DNA of 64,000 bases. Origin: Pandoraea faecigallinarum. Its GTDB lineage: Bacteria > Pseudomonadota > Gammaproteobacteria > Burkholderiales > Burkholderiaceae. The DNA lies in the NCBI RefSeq assembly GCF_001029105.3, contig NZ_CP011807.3:1302001-1366000 (forward strand), in the 5' to 3' direction. Within the stretch, counting starts at the first letter, position 1. The number at the start of each line of letters is the position of its first letter. This document shows positions 1-8,841 of this stretch, one piece after another. The translations under genes were made by a program, and so were the position numbers. The notes beneath the pieces were generated by a model. It was given only the letters and a program-made list of their open reading frames with translations, had not been told where the DNA came from and did no database searches.

Positions 1-1154
1 TCGCGCACGGCGACGTGCAATTCATTGCGGTCGGCACGCCGCCGGACGAGGATGGCTCGGCCGACCTGCAATACGTCGTGGCCGCCGCACGCAATATCGG
101 CCGGTATGCCAAGAGCTTCAAGGTCATCGTCGACAAATCGACGGTACCGGTCGGCACGGCCGACAAGGTGCGCGTGGCGGTGGCCGAAGAGCTTGCCAGG
201 CGCGGTGAAGACGTGAAGTTCTCCGTCGTCTCCAATCCCGAATTCCTGAAAGAAGGGGCGGCGGTGGACGATTTCATGCGTCCGGATCGCATCGTGATCG
301 GGGTGGACGACGATGCGAACGGTCAGCAGGCGCGCGCGATGATGAAGCGCCTGTATTCGCCGTTCAACCGCAATCACGAGCGCACGCTGTACATGGATGT
401 CCGCTCGGCGGAATTCACGAAGTACGCCGCCAATGCCATGCTGGCGACGCGTATTTCGTTCATGAACGAACTGGCCAATCTGGCGGATCGCGTCGGTGTC
501 GACATCGAGGACGTGCGCCAGGGCATCGGCTCGGACCCGCGTATCGGCTATCACTTCCTTTACGCTGGCTGCGGCTATGGTGGCTCGTGCTTCCCCAAGG
601 ACGTGCAGGCGCTCGTACGCACAGCCGAAGACTACGGCCTGCCGCTGCGGATTCTTAACGCCGTGGAAGCCGTCAATGAAACGCAAAAGACGGTGCTCAT
701 CGACAAGATCGTGTCGCGCCTCGGCGACGATCTCAAGGACAAGACGTTCGCCCTGTGGGGGCTGGCCTTCAAGCCGAACACGGACGACATGCGCGAAGCG
801 CCGAGCCGTCGCGTGATCGCGGAACTGGTGCGCCGTGGCGCGCGCGTGCGTGCATATGACCCGGTGGCGCTCGATGAGGCGCGCCGCGTCGTGGCGCTGG
901 ATTTCGCCGACGATGCTCAGGCGCACGGTCGCATCGAATTCTGCGCATCGCAGAACGATACGCTGACCGGTGCGGACGCGCTGGTCATCGTGACGGAATG
1001 GAAGGCTTTCCGCAGCCCGGATTTCGCCAAGGTCAAGTCGGCCTTGTCGCTGCCGCTGATCTTCGACGGTCGTAACCTGTACGATCCCGAGGCCATGCAG
1101 GAACTGGGCATCGAGTACCACGGCATCGGCCGCGGTCTGAGCGAGTCCGCTTGA
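1..1154 (+). CDS. ugd: UDP-glucose 6-dehydrogenase, 5'-truncated by window edge
   Basis: This enzyme oxidises UDP-glucose to UDP-glucuronate with NAD+ in the cytosol, supplying precursors for surface polysaccharide or lipid A decoration. The reading frame is open from the first bases, with [20 protein letters not shown] already inside the NAD-binding domain, so roughly 80 N-terminal residues including the first Rossmann glycine motif are missing. About 383 residues are visible. The catalytic cysteine lies in YGGSCFPKD (codon at 588-590). The family lysine and asparagine region is [13 protein letters not shown], and the C-terminal UDP-binding domain contains [17 protein letters not shown]. The internal GTG at position 15 is not a credible start. 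hldA begins 17 bases after the stop, which suggests one operon with the heptose genes. Confidence 0.95.
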   Translation, partial: AHGDVQFIAVGTPPDEDGSADLQYVVAAARNIGRYAKSFKVIVDKSTVPVGTADKVRVAVAEELARRGEDVKFSVVSNPEFLKEGAAVDDFMRPDRIVIGVDDDANGQQARAMMKRLYSPFNRNHERTLYMDVRSAEFTKYAANAMLATRISFMNELANLADRVGVDIEDVRQGIGSDPRIGYHFLYAGCGYGGSCFPKDVQALVRTAEDYGLPLRILNAVEAVNETQKTVLIDKIVSRLGDDLKDKTFALWGLAFKPNTDDMREAPSRRVIAELVRRGARVRAYDPVALDEARRVVALDFADDAQAHGRIEFCASQNDTLTGADALVIVTEWKAFRSPDFAKVKSALSLPLIFDGRNLYDPEAMQELGIEYHGIGRGLSESA

Positions 1155-1171
1155 ATTTCGAGGAACGACGG

Positions 1172-2161
1172 ATGACTTCGACAGCAACTTCGTTGACGCG
1201 TACGGTTCAGGCGCCCGGCGTGCCCAAGGTGCCCCGCGAGGCGCTCACCCGTGCGCGCGTGCTGATCGTTGGCGACGTGATGCTCGATCGCTACTGGTTC
1301 GGCGACGTCAATCGCATTTCGCCGGAAGCGCCGGTGCCGGTGGTGCACGTCAAGCGCAACGAGGAACGGCTCGGCGGCGCGGCCAACGTGGCGCTCAACG
1401 CGACGTCGCTGGGCGCACAGGCCGGTCTGCTTTGTGTGCTCGGCGAGGACGAGCCGGCCGAGCGCGTAGTCGACATGCTCGACGCGAGCGGTGTGACGGC
1501 GTTCGTGACGCGCGATGCCGATCTGGCGACGACCATCAAGCTTCGCATCGTTTCGCGCCAGCAGCAGTTGCTGCGTATCGATTTCGAGAATCAACCGGCG
1601 CGCGAAGTGCTGCTTGCCGTACTCGATCAGTATCGTCAATTGCTCGCCAGCTACGATGTCGTGCTGCTCTCGGACTATGCCAAGGGCGGTCTCACGCACG
1701 TACAGCCGATGATCGAAGCGGCACGCGCGGCGGGCAAGGCCGTGCTCGTCGACCCCAAGGGCAGCGACTACGAGCGCTATCGCGGCGCGACGATCCTGAC
1801 GCCGAACCGCGCAGAGTTGCAGCAGGTTGTGGGCGAGTGGCGTTCCGAAGACGATCTGACCTCGCGCGCGCAGAATTTGCGCGAGTCGCTGGGGCTGGAG
1901 GCGCTGCTGCTTACCCGCTCGGAAGAGGGCATGACGCTCTTCACCGGCGGGGGGGCGCTGCACGTGCCGGCGCAGGCGCGCGAAGTGTATGACGTCTCGG
2001 GCGCGGGCGATACCGTGATCGCAACGTTGGCGGCAGCGCTCTCCGCCGGTCTGCCGCTGCCGCAGGCCGTCGTGCTTGCCAACCGTGCAGGCAGCATCGT
2101 CGTGGGCAAACTGGGCACGGCGACCGTCGACTACAACGAACTCTTTTCCGAGCTGACATGA
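1172..2161 (+). CDS. hldA: D-glycero-beta-D-manno-heptose-7-phosphate kinase (RfaE domain I)
   Basis: This PfkB-family sugar kinase phosphorylates heptose 7-phosphate at C1 in the ADP-heptose pathway for the lipopolysaccharide inner core. The 329-residue protein matches the stand-alone kinase domain of E. coli HldE. The adenylyltransferase half is absent, so a separate hldC is expected elsewhere. Visible motifs are [12 protein letters not shown] near the start, the substrate-binding [13 protein letters not shown], and the C-terminal PfkB signature [14 protein letters not shown] with the catalytic aspartate. I chose the ATG at 1172 because GAGG lies 8 bases upstream; a TTG at 1151 overlapping the ugd stop is in frame but lacks a site. 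The stop overlaps the hldD start as ATGA, consistent with translational coupling. Confidence 0.95.
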   Translation: MTSTATSLTRTVQAPGVPKVPREALTRARVLIVGDVMLDRYWFGDVNRISPEAPVPVVHVKRNEERLGGAANVALNATSLGAQAGLLCVLGEDEPAERVVDMLDASGVTAFVTRDADLATTIKLRIVSRQQQLLRIDFENQPAREVLLAVLDQYRQLLASYDVVLLSDYAKGGLTHVQPMIEAARAAGKAVLVDPKGSDYERYRGATILTPNRAELQQVVGEWRSEDDLTSRAQNLRESLGLEALLLTRSEEGMTLFTGGGALHVPAQAREVYDVSGAGDTVIATLAAALSAGLPLPQAVVLANRAGSIVVGKLGTATVDYNELFSELT

Positions 2162-3162
2162 CCATCATCGTGACGGGCGCTGCGGGCTTCATCGGCGCCA
2201 ACATCGTCAAAGCCCTCAACGAGCGCGGAGAGACCGACATCGTGGCGGTCGATAACCTCACGCGCGCCGACAAATTCCGTAATCTGGTCGATTGCGAGAT
2301 TAGCGATTACCTCGACAAGACGGATTTCGTTGCGCGATTCCAGCGCCGGGAATTCGGTCGCGTGCGCGCGATTTTCCACGAAGGCGCCTGCTCCGACACC
2401 ATGGAGACGGACGGCCGCTACATGATGGAGAACAACTTCCGCTATACCCGCGCGTTGTTCGAGGCGTGTCAGTCGCAGGCAGTGCCGTTCCTTTACGCGT
2501 CGTCGGCCGCAACGTATGGGGCGTCGGAGACGTTCGTGGAGACGCGCGAGTACGAGAAACCGCTGAACGTCTACGGCTATTCGAAATTCCTGTTCGACCA
2601 GATCGTGCGTCGTGCGATGCGCGATGCGGGGGGCAAGCTGCCGAGCCAGGTGGCGGGTTTCCGCTACTTCAACGTGTACGGGCCGCGCGAGGCGCACAAG
2701 GGACGCATGGCGTCGGTGGCGTTTCACAACTTCAACGAGTTCCGCGCCAACGGCCGCGTGAAGCTCTTCGGCGAGTACAACGGCTACGCCGCGGGAACGC
2801 AAAGCCGCGACTTCGTTTCGGTGGAAGACGTCGTGAAGGTCAACCTGCACTTCTTCGATCATCCGGAGCGCAGTGGCATTTTCAACCTCGGCACGGGACG
2901 TGCCCAGCCGTTCAACGATATTGCCATCGCCGTCATCAACACTTTGCGTGAAGAGGCGGGCGAAGCGCCGCTCACCCTGGACGAGATGGTCAGGCAGGGC
3001 ATCGTCGAGTACATCCCGTTCCCGGATGCGCTGCGAGGCAAGTATCAATGCTTCACGCAGGCGAGCATCGATCATCTGCGTTCGGCAGGCGGGTATCAGC
3101 AGCCGTTCTTCACGGTGGGCGAGGGCGTTGCGCGCTACGTGCGCTGGCTGCTCGCACAATAA
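2158..3162 (+). CDS. hldD: ADP-L-glycero-D-manno-heptose 6-epimerase
   Basis: HldD converts ADP-D-glycero- to ADP-L-glycero-manno-heptose, the donor for the lipopolysaccharide inner core. The 334-residue length fits the family. It is an extended short-chain dehydrogenase: the N-terminal NADP-binding motif is [19 protein letters not shown], and the catalytic pair is in [11 protein letters not shown] (Tyr and Lys). Sugar-nucleotide contacts are expected around [10 protein letters not shown] and SVAFHNFNE. It starts inside the hldA stop codon (ATGA overlap). A perfect inverted repeat about 80 bases downstream looks like the end of the ugd-hldA-hldD operon. Confidence 0.96.
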   Translation: MTIIVTGAAGFIGANIVKALNERGETDIVAVDNLTRADKFRNLVDCEISDYLDKTDFVARFQRREFGRVRAIFHEGACSDTMETDGRYMMENNFRYTRALFEACQSQAVPFLYASSAATYGASETFVETREYEKPLNVYGYSKFLFDQIVRRAMRDAGGKLPSQVAGFRYFNVYGPREAHKGRMASVAFHNFNEFRANGRVKLFGEYNGYAAGTQSRDFVSVEDVVKVNLHFFDHPERSGIFNLGTGRAQPFNDIAIAVINTLREEAGEAPLTLDEMVRQGIVEYIPFPDALRGKYQCFTQASIDHLRSAGGYQQPFFTVGEGVARYVRWLLAQ

Positions 3163-3242
3163 GCGAGCGGCGGCAGGCACGGTAGACATAAGCGGCGGCG
3201 GCTACCTCTGGTGGTCCGGTATCGCCTGACGGGTGGGAAGTC

Positions 3243-3270
3243 AAACGGGGAGCCGGCCGGCTCCCCGTTT
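3243..3270 (+). terminator. Inverted repeat after hldD, probable terminator
   Basis: The two 14-base arms (AAACGGGGAGCCGG and its exact complement) form a perfect 28-bp palindrome, followed by CGTTTGG. It lies about 80 bases past the hldD stop and ahead of comEA. The T-run is short, so termination strength is uncertain. Confidence 0.65.
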
Positions 3271-3440
3271 CGTTTGGACGTTGGGGGGGTGACCCGGTCG
3301 TCGTGTCATCCGGCGGGCGACTGGGGCGTTAAGGAGGTATCGGGGGTATCCGGTTGCGGCGGTAGCGTTGATAGCGGTGATAGCGATGGTGTTGGCAGTA
3401 TCAGGGATATCGGCCCGAGCGACCTTTCAAGGAGCAGATC

Positions 3441-4148
3441 ATGCTGCGCAAATACCTGCTGGCGGTGGTTACCTCGGTTGTGACCTTTTTCATGCTGTGC
3501 GGTCTGGCGACGGCCGCCGTCGACATCAATACCGCCGATCAGGCCCAGCTTGAGACGCTCAAGGGCATCGGGCCGGTCAAATCCAAGGCCATCATCGACG
3601 AACGCAATGCCCACGGACCTTACAAGGATGCCGCCGACGTCGCCAAACGGGTCAAGGGGCTGGGCGCCAAGTCCGTCTCGTCGCTCCAGTCCGAGGGCAT
3701 GACGATCGGCGGGAAGGGCGGTGGCGCGGCCCCGGCCAGCCCCACGACCCCCGCGGCGGCCGCACCCGCGCCCGCCACGCCGGCCCCGGCCCCGGCCCCG
3801 TCCACCGCGACGCAAAAGATACCGACGCCGACACCCGCCGCGGGCAAGACGATGACGCCGGCGTCCCCGGGGCCGACCGCCGTTCCGGCCAGGCCGGGCG
3901 TGCCGCTTCCGTCGGCAGCGTCCGCAGCGGGGGTGCCGGATGCCAAGGCGACGAAGACCAAGAAGTCGAAGGATGCCAAGGCGGCCGACACGTCCGCACG
4001 CGCTGCCGCAACCCCGGCCGCCCCGTCGTCTGGCACGCCGCAGGCGAATGCCGTCGCCCCGACAGCCCCGGCCGACCCTGCCGCATCGAAGTCTTCCAAA
4101 TCGAAGAAGGCCAAGGCCCCGGCACCCGCCAGCGCACCGAAGCTCTGA
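3441..4148 (+). CDS. ComEA-like helix-hairpin-helix protein with long Ala/Pro/Lys-rich tail
   Basis: The 235-residue protein has a signal peptide (MLRKYLLAVVTSVVTFFMLC, then GLATAA), so it should act outside the cytoplasm. Residues about 27-85 form a ComEA-type helix-hairpin-helix DNA-binding domain: VDINTADQAQLETLKGIGPV, then KAIIDERNAHGPYKDAADVA and GLGAKSV. In competent bacteria this domain binds incoming DNA in the periplasm. The last 145 or so residues are low-complexity Ala, Pro, Thr and Lys with several KSKK-type basic patches, much longer than classical ComEA. AAGGAG lies just ahead of the ATG. No other competence genes are nearby, so the role is inferred from the domain only. The tail could bind DNA or peptidoglycan non-specifically. 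Confidence 0.85.
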   Translation: MLRKYLLAVVTSVVTFFMLCGLATAAVDINTADQAQLETLKGIGPVKSKAIIDERNAHGPYKDAADVAKRVKGLGAKSVSSLQSEGMTIGGKGGGAAPASPTTPAAAAPAPATPAPAPAPSTATQKIPTPTPAAGKTMTPASPGPTAVPARPGVPLPSAASAAGVPDAKATKTKKSKDAKAADTSARAAATPAAPSSGTPQANAVAPTAPADPAASKSSKSKKAKAPAPASAPKL

Positions 4149-4155
4149 AGCCCCT

Positions 4156-4188
4156 CGGCCGGGCATTCGCCAATGTCATGCCCGGCCG
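4156..4188 (+). terminator. GC-rich hairpin after comEA-like gene
   Basis: An 11-bp perfect stem (CGGCCGGGCAT with ATGCCCGGCCG) starts 8 bases past the comEA stop. There is no T-run after it, so it may be a weak or Rho-assisted terminator or an mRNA-stabilising hairpin. Confidence 0.45.
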
Positions 4189-4265
4189 CGCGACCTCACC
4201 CCCGAGCGCGGTCATGGCCGGTGGATTAGAATGTTTCGATTCCCGACCGAAAAAAGCTTAGCGCA

Positions 4266-5168
4266 ATGGCCTATAAGACTATCGAAGACACCATCGGCAA
4301 TACCCCGCTGGTGCAACTGGTGCGTTTGCCCGACGACGAAATCCGCCGCCGCAACAACGTGATTCTCGGCAAGCTGGAGGGCAACAACCCGGCGGGGTCG
4401 GTGAAGGACCGTCCGGCGCTGTCGATGATCAAGCATGCGGAGCTGCGTGGCCGCATCAAGCCGGGCGATACGCTGATCGAGGCGACGTCGGGCAACACCG
4501 GCATTGCGCTGGCCATGGCAGCGGCTATCCGTGGTTACAAGATGGTGCTGATCATGCCGGAAGACCTCTCCATCGAGCGTCGTCAGAGCATGGGCGCGTA
4601 TGGCGCCGAGATCATCCTCACACCGGTCAAGGGCGGCATGGAGTATGCGCGCGACCTCGCCGAGCAGATGCAGCGCGATGGCCGCGGCATCATCCTCGAC
4701 CAGTTTGCCAATCCGGATAACCCGCTCGCGCACTATGAGGCCACTGGTCCGGAAATCTGGCGCGACACCGAAGGCCGTGTCACGCACTTCGTCTCCGCGA
4801 TGGGCACGACGGGCACGATCATGGGGGTTTCGCAGTATCTGAAAGAGCAGAGCGAGGCCGTGCAGATCATCGGTGCCGAACCGGCCGAAGGTTCGCGCAT
4901 TCCGGGGATCCGCAAATGGCCGGAAGCGTATCTGCCGAAGATTTTCGACCGGGCCCGGGTGGATCGCACCATCTCCGTGACGCAGGCGGACGCGGAAATC
5001 ATGGCGCGCCGTCTGGCGGCCGAGGAAGGAATCTTCTGCGGTATTTCGGCTGCCGGCGCATGCCACATCGCGTTGAACCTGGCCCATGAAGTCGAGAACG
5101 CGACCATCGTGTTTGTCGTATGCGATCGCGGCGACCGTTACCTGTCGACGGGCGTGTTTCCGGCATAA
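4266..5168 (+). CDS. cysM: Cysteine synthase B (O-acetylserine sulfhydrylase)
   Basis: CysM makes cysteine from O-acetylserine and sulfide, or S-sulfocysteine from thiosulfate, using PLP in the cytosol. The 300-residue length fits CysM better than the longer CysK. The PLP lysine is Lys47 in NPAGSVKDRPALSM. The substrate loop is EATSGNTGIALAMAAAIRGY, and the phosphate-binding loop is AMGTTGTIMGVSQYL. The start follows a weak ribosome site, but the protein aligns from MAYKTIEDTIGNTPLVQL, the usual family N-terminus. It ends at a GNRA-loop terminator shared with the convergent mltB. Confidence 0.95.
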   Translation: MAYKTIEDTIGNTPLVQLVRLPDDEIRRRNNVILGKLEGNNPAGSVKDRPALSMIKHAELRGRIKPGDTLIEATSGNTGIALAMAAAIRGYKMVLIMPEDLSIERRQSMGAYGAEIILTPVKGGMEYARDLAEQMQRDGRGIILDQFANPDNPLAHYEATGPEIWRDTEGRVTHFVSAMGTTGTIMGVSQYLKEQSEAVQIIGAEPAEGSRIPGIRKWPEAYLPKIFDRARVDRTISVTQADAEIMARRLAAEEGIFCGISAAGACHIALNLAHEVENATIVFVVCDRGDRYLSTGVFPA

Positions 5169-5193
5169 TCGCCACGCGCGAAGCCGCTAGCGA

Positions 5194-5217
5194 AAACGGG
5201 ACCGAAAGGTCCCGTTT
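5194..5217. terminator. Bidirectional terminator between cysM and mltB
   Basis: A perfect 10-bp stem (AAACGGGACC / GGTCCCGTTT) closes a GAAA tetraloop. T-runs on one side and A-runs on the other allow it to end both convergent genes. Confidence 0.85.
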
Positions 5218-5246
5218 GTCGTGGCGACGCCTACCCGAGCGGCATA

Positions 5247-6431
5247 TCAGGGCGCGCGTGCCGCCTTGATGGCATCGGCCAGGTCATACACCGACATTGC
5301 GTAGAAGAAGCTGCGGTTGTAGCGCGTGAGCACGTAGAAGTTCGTGAGGCCCATGCGGTACTGCGTGGCTTGCCCCGGCGTCGGCAGGTCGACGATCAGC
5401 ACCGGCGTGTCGAGCGCCGAGCCCACGTCGAGCTTCGGCTCGTTCATCAGCATGCCGGCCTTGATGAAGTCGCCGAGCTTCCAGTGCGGCTCCGGTTGAC
5501 CGTCGGCACCGGCTTCGGCCAGCCCCTGACTGCCCCGGTCGCCGGCGATGTTCCACACGACCGGCTGGCCCGCCTGCCATCCGTGCTGCTTGAGGAAGTT
5601 GGCGACGCTGCCGATGGCGTCAGCCACATCGCTGGTCAGATTGATCTTGCCGTCGCCGCTGTAGTCGACTGCGTAATTGCGAATCGACGACGGCATGAAT
5701 TGCGGAATGCCGATCGCACCGGCGTAAGAGCCGTAGATGCTGAACGGATCGACACCACGCTCACGTGCGTAGAGCAGCAGGTTTTCGAGCTCCTTGCGGA
5801 ACAGGGCCATTCGCTCCGAGCGATTGCGCGCGGGCGGATAGTCGAACGCGAGCGTCGTGAGCGCATCGATGGTGCGGAAGTTGCCCATGTTGCGCCCGTA
5901 GATCGTCTCGACACCGATGATGGCGACGATGATCTCCTCGGGCACGCCGTATGCCTTGGCGGCACGCGCGAGTGTGGCGGCGTTCTGATTCCAGAAACGC
6001 ACACCGCCGTTGATGCGGGTGTTGTCGAGAAAACGCTTCTCGTAGTTCGTCCAGTTCTTCTGACCCGGTGTGGCGGGCGGCGCAGCCAGACGCGCGGCGG
6101 TTTGCGAGAACACGACGCGCGAGAAGACCTTCTGCAACTCGGTGCGATCGAAGCCGTCGCGCGCCACGATGTCGTTGATGAACGCATCGACCTCAGGGTT
6201 GGCCGCATAGCGCTGCGGCACCACCTCTTCCTCGAACTCGGTCTGCGCGGCCTGCCTGGCGCGTGCCTGCGCATGCACGCCGACGCTCGTCACGGCGAGC
6301 GCGCCGATACACAGGGCAATGCCGAGTTTGCCAAGCGCGGCCACCGTGGGATGACGGCCATTGTCCGGTCGATGAGTAAGGCGCGTGCGCGCCGGCGGGA
6401 AAGAATCGTACATCCGTACCGGTGATGTCAT
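5247..6431 (-). CDS. mltB: Membrane-bound lytic murein transglycosylase B
   Basis: MltB cleaves peptidoglycan glycan strands to 1,6-anhydro products in the periplasm. The 394-residue protein has an N-terminal hydrophobic segment (about residues 34-54, ending GVHAQA), consistent with a signal peptide and not a clear lipobox, so it may be soluble unlike E. coli MltB. The SLT_2 domain follows, with catalytic Glu175 in IIGVETIYGRNMG and the family motif SYAGAIGIPQFMPSS. FDYPPARNRSERMALF and NYAVDYSGDGKINL are also typical. An in-frame ATG six codons downstream is an equally possible start, since neither has a strong ribosome site. It is convergent with cysM. Confidence 0.93.
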   Translation of the reverse strand: MTSPVRMYDSFPPARTRLTHRPDNGRHPTVAALGKLGIALCIGALAVTSVGVHAQARARQAAQTEFEEEVVPQRYAANPEVDAFINDIVARDGFDRTELQKVFSRVVFSQTAARLAAPPATPGQKNWTNYEKRFLDNTRINGGVRFWNQNAATLARAAKAYGVPEEIIVAIIGVETIYGRNMGNFRTIDALTTLAFDYPPARNRSERMALFRKELENLLLYARERGVDPFSIYGSYAGAIGIPQFMPSSIRNYAVDYSGDGKINLTSDVADAIGSVANFLKQHGWQAGQPVVWNIAGDRGSQGLAEAGADGQPEPHWKLGDFIKAGMLMNEPKLDVGSALDTPVLIVDLPTPGQATQYRMGLTNFYVLTRYNRSFFYAMSVYDLADAIKAARAP

Positions 6432-6699
6432 GCTGTCTGTCAGGCCTGTATGAAGTCCAAATGCGGCACGGCCCCTCGGGGGGACGTAACCACGTTAGTC
6501 GCGTTGAGGCTCTCGTCGGTATGCGCAGATCTGCATCGATATGCGTCAATGCACATCCCTTATCGGTGACGATTGCGAATGTCACTCGACGTGCGTTGTT
6601 ACCTTGAGCGTCAACCATTCATGCCAGTTCCTGCCGTCCCGAATTTCGGGAGAACGGCCCTTACCGGCTGACACGGGTCTGCTGGGAGACTGCCTGGCA

Positions 6700-6895
6700 G
6701 TATAACCGAGTGCACCTGTGATACCTTAAGGCCTGTGCACTGTCTGTGACAGTGTTCATGGGGGATGCCGGCCATCGGCGCGCGTTTGCGAGTGACCTGA
6801 ACTCCTTCAGGTGTCCCGCCATCGACGCGAGCCAGGTTCCGCATCCGGCCGCTACCGGATGTGGAGACCACGGCGCGGCGGGCATCCCCCGCCCG
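6700..6895 (+). other. Structured leader region upstream of HDAC-like gene, no recognised gene
   Basis: The 503 bases between mltB and the deacetylase gene (6432-6934) hold no convincing coding sequence. Within them is a run of inverted repeats: AGTGCAC 6709-6715 with GTGCACT 6735-6741; CTGTC/GACAG 6740-6752; ACCTGA/TCAGGT 6795-6812; an 11-bp stem 6838-6865 with one G-U pair; and GGCGGG/CCCGCC 6877-6893. A possible -10 (TATAAC) follows at about 6902. I do not recognise the fold as any riboswitch class. It could be a regulatory leader, a small RNA, or chance pairing in GC-rich DNA. Confidence 0.35.
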
Positions 6896-6934
6896 TCCCA
6901 ATATAACGATTCGAAGCGATAGGCGACACAACGA

Positions 6935-7858
6935 ATGGCTACCGGGTTCTATACACATCCCGATTGCGTCCGTCATGAAATGGGCGAGTGGCATCCGGAA
7001 TGCCCCGAGCGGCTGCGCGCCATCGAGGACCAATTGATTGCCGGTCGCATCGACGGTCTGCTCGAACGACGTGAAGCGCCGGTGGCGGACGAAGCCAGCC
7101 TGCGGCTCGTGCACACGCAGGATCACATCGACTTCGTACGCGAGAGCATTCCCGAGTCCGGTTACTTCCCGATCGATCCCGATACGCTGCTCAACCCGTA
7201 CTCCTGGCGCGCGGCCACGCGCGCGGCCGGTGCGGCCGTGGCCGCGACGGACGCGGTGATGCGCGGCGAACTCGACAATGCGTTTTGCAGCGTGCGTCCG
7301 CCGGGTCACCATGCCACGCCGACGCGCGCCATGGGCTTCTGTCTGTTCAACAACGTCGCGATCGCCGCCGCGCATGCGCTCGAAGTCCACGGACTGTCGC
7401 GCGTGGCCATCGTCGACTTCGACGTACACCACGGCAACGGTACGGAAGCGGCGTTCGGCAACGACGAGCGCGTGCTGATGTGCGGCATCTTCCAGCATCC
7501 GTTCTACCCGTTCTCCGGCGCAAACGATCCCGCGCCGAACATGCTCAACATCCCGCTCGAAGCGCGCACGTCCGGCATGGCCGCGCGTGAAGCCATCGAG
7601 TACGGGTGGCTGGGGCGCCTGAACGCGTTCCGTCCCGAGATGATCTTCTTCTCGGCCGGCTTCGACGCGCACCGCGAAGACGATCTCGGTGGGCTGGGGC
7701 TTACGGAAGCGGACTTCGCGTGGATCACCAAGGAAGTGAAGGCCATTGCGGACCGTCACGCCAAGGGGCGCATCGTGAGCTGCCTGGAAGGCGGCTACAA
7801 CCTCTCGGCGCTCGGGCGCAGCGTCGTGGCGCATCTGAAGGTGCTTGCCGACGTTTGA
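6935..7858 (+). CDS. Class II histone-deacetylase-family protein (HDAC/acetylpolyamine amidohydrolase-like)
   Basis: A zinc hydrolase of the arginase-deacetylase fold, 307 residues, expected in the cytosol. It has the class II signature: the active-site histidine pair in RPPGHHATPTRAMGF, zinc ligands in VDFDVHHGNGTEAAF and SAGFDAHREDDLGGL, and the closing CLEGGYNLSALGRSV. The N-terminal THPDCVRHEMGEWHPECPER is typical of bacterial members. Relatives remove acetyl groups from polyamines, acetylated proteins or, in the AcuC branch, act near acetyl-CoA synthetase. The substrate cannot be decided from sequence. An enoyl-CoA hydratase gene follows on the same strand after 133 bases. The upstream structured region may regulate it. 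Confidence 0.92.
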   Translation: MATGFYTHPDCVRHEMGEWHPECPERLRAIEDQLIAGRIDGLLERREAPVADEASLRLVHTQDHIDFVRESIPESGYFPIDPDTLLNPYSWRAATRAAGAAVAATDAVMRGELDNAFCSVRPPGHHATPTRAMGFCLFNNVAIAAAHALEVHGLSRVAIVDFDVHHGNGTEAAFGNDERVLMCGIFQHPFYPFSGANDPAPNMLNIPLEARTSGMAAREAIEYGWLGRLNAFRPEMIFFSAGFDAHREDDLGGLGLTEADFAWITKEVKAIADRHAKGRIVSCLEGGYNLSALGRSVVAHLKVLADV

Positions 7859-7991
7859 TGTCGCAGGGCCGGCGCCGCTCCATGCCCGGCTCCGCCGGGG
7901 CGTCGCGTGACACGACGGGCGGTTGCGCCGAACGAGACTGCGAACATGAAATGCCGCGCGTTGTCGAGACCGGGCCGGCACAGGAGACAAC

Positions 7992-8813
7992 ATGACGTCA
8001 TCGGAAGCGACGGCGGCCCCGCAGCCGCTGGTTCTCGTCTCACGCGGCGACGGCGAGCAGTCGGGGGTGGTGACGCTCACGCTCAATCGCCCGCGTCATT
8101 TCAATGCCCTCTCGGAGGCCATGCTCGATGCGCTGCAACGCGCGCTCGACGATGTCTCGCGGGACGACAGCGTGCGCGTGGTCGTGCTCGCCGCCGCCGG
8201 TGCGGCGTTCTGTGCGGGACACGATCTCAAGGAGATGCGCGCGCAGCCGTCGCTCGACTATTACCGCACGTTGTTCAACCAGTGCACACGGGTGATGCTG
8301 ACGATGCAACGCATGCCGCAACCGGTCATCGCGCGGGTGCACGGCATTGCGACGGCGGCGGGCTGTCAATTGGTCGCGATGTGCGATCTCGCGGTGGCAA
8401 CGTCGGCGGCACGTTTCGCCGTCTCCGGCATCAATGTGGGGCTGTTCTGTGCGACGCCCGGCGTTGCGCTGTCGCGCAATCTTTCGCGTAAGCAGGCGAT
8501 GGAGATGCTGTTGACGGGCGACTTCATCGACGCGCAGACCGCCCGTGAGCGCGGACTGGTCAATCGCGTGGTGCCGATGGAGCGACTCGATGCCGAAGTC
8601 GCGACCCTGTGCCAGGCTATCGTTGCGAAGCCCGCGGCGGCAGTGGCCGCAGGCAAGGGACTCTTCTATCGGCAGGCCGAGACAGGCATCGAAGCCGCGT
8701 ATCAGATGGCCGGACAGACGATGGCCTGCAACATGATGGAGGCGTGTGCGCTTGAAGGCGTGCAGGCGTTTATCGAGAAACGTGCGCCGGACTGGGCAAA
8801 GCCCGGCAACTGA
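7992..8813 (+). CDS. Enoyl-CoA hydratase/isomerase family protein
   Basis: A 273-residue crotonase-fold protein. The oxyanion-hole segments are visible as AAAGAAFCAGHDLKEMRA and VHGIATAAGCQLVAMCDLAV. NRPRHFNALSEAMLDALQRA and the helical end GVQAFIEKRAPDWAK are also typical. The overall pattern resembles the ECHDC3-like enoyl-CoA hydratase group, where the classical second catalytic glutamate is often replaced. Here that position reads GVALSRNLSRKQAMEML, so full hydratase activity is uncertain. AGGAGA lies just ahead of the ATG. It probably serves acyl-CoA metabolism along with the etf and acyl-CoA dehydrogenase genes about 3 kb on. Confidence 0.88.
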   Translation: MTSSEATAAPQPLVLVSRGDGEQSGVVTLTLNRPRHFNALSEAMLDALQRALDDVSRDDSVRVVVLAAAGAAFCAGHDLKEMRAQPSLDYYRTLFNQCTRVMLTMQRMPQPVIARVHGIATAAGCQLVAMCDLAVATSAARFAVSGINVGLFCATPGVALSRNLSRKQAMEMLLTGDFIDAQTARERGLVNRVVPMERLDAEVATLCQAIVAKPAAAVAAGKGLFYRQAETGIEAAYQMAGQTMACNMMEACALEGVQAFIEKRAPDWAKPGN

Positions 8814-8841
8814 CGCCGCGCCAGCGCCGGCATCCGGCGGC

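Noticed and set aside
6611..8086. 491-codon minus-strand frame across the deacetylase gene
   Set aside because: It runs antisense to a clear HDAC-family gene and has no recognisable motif or ribosome site. The part outside the gene (6611-6934) looks like structured non-coding DNA.
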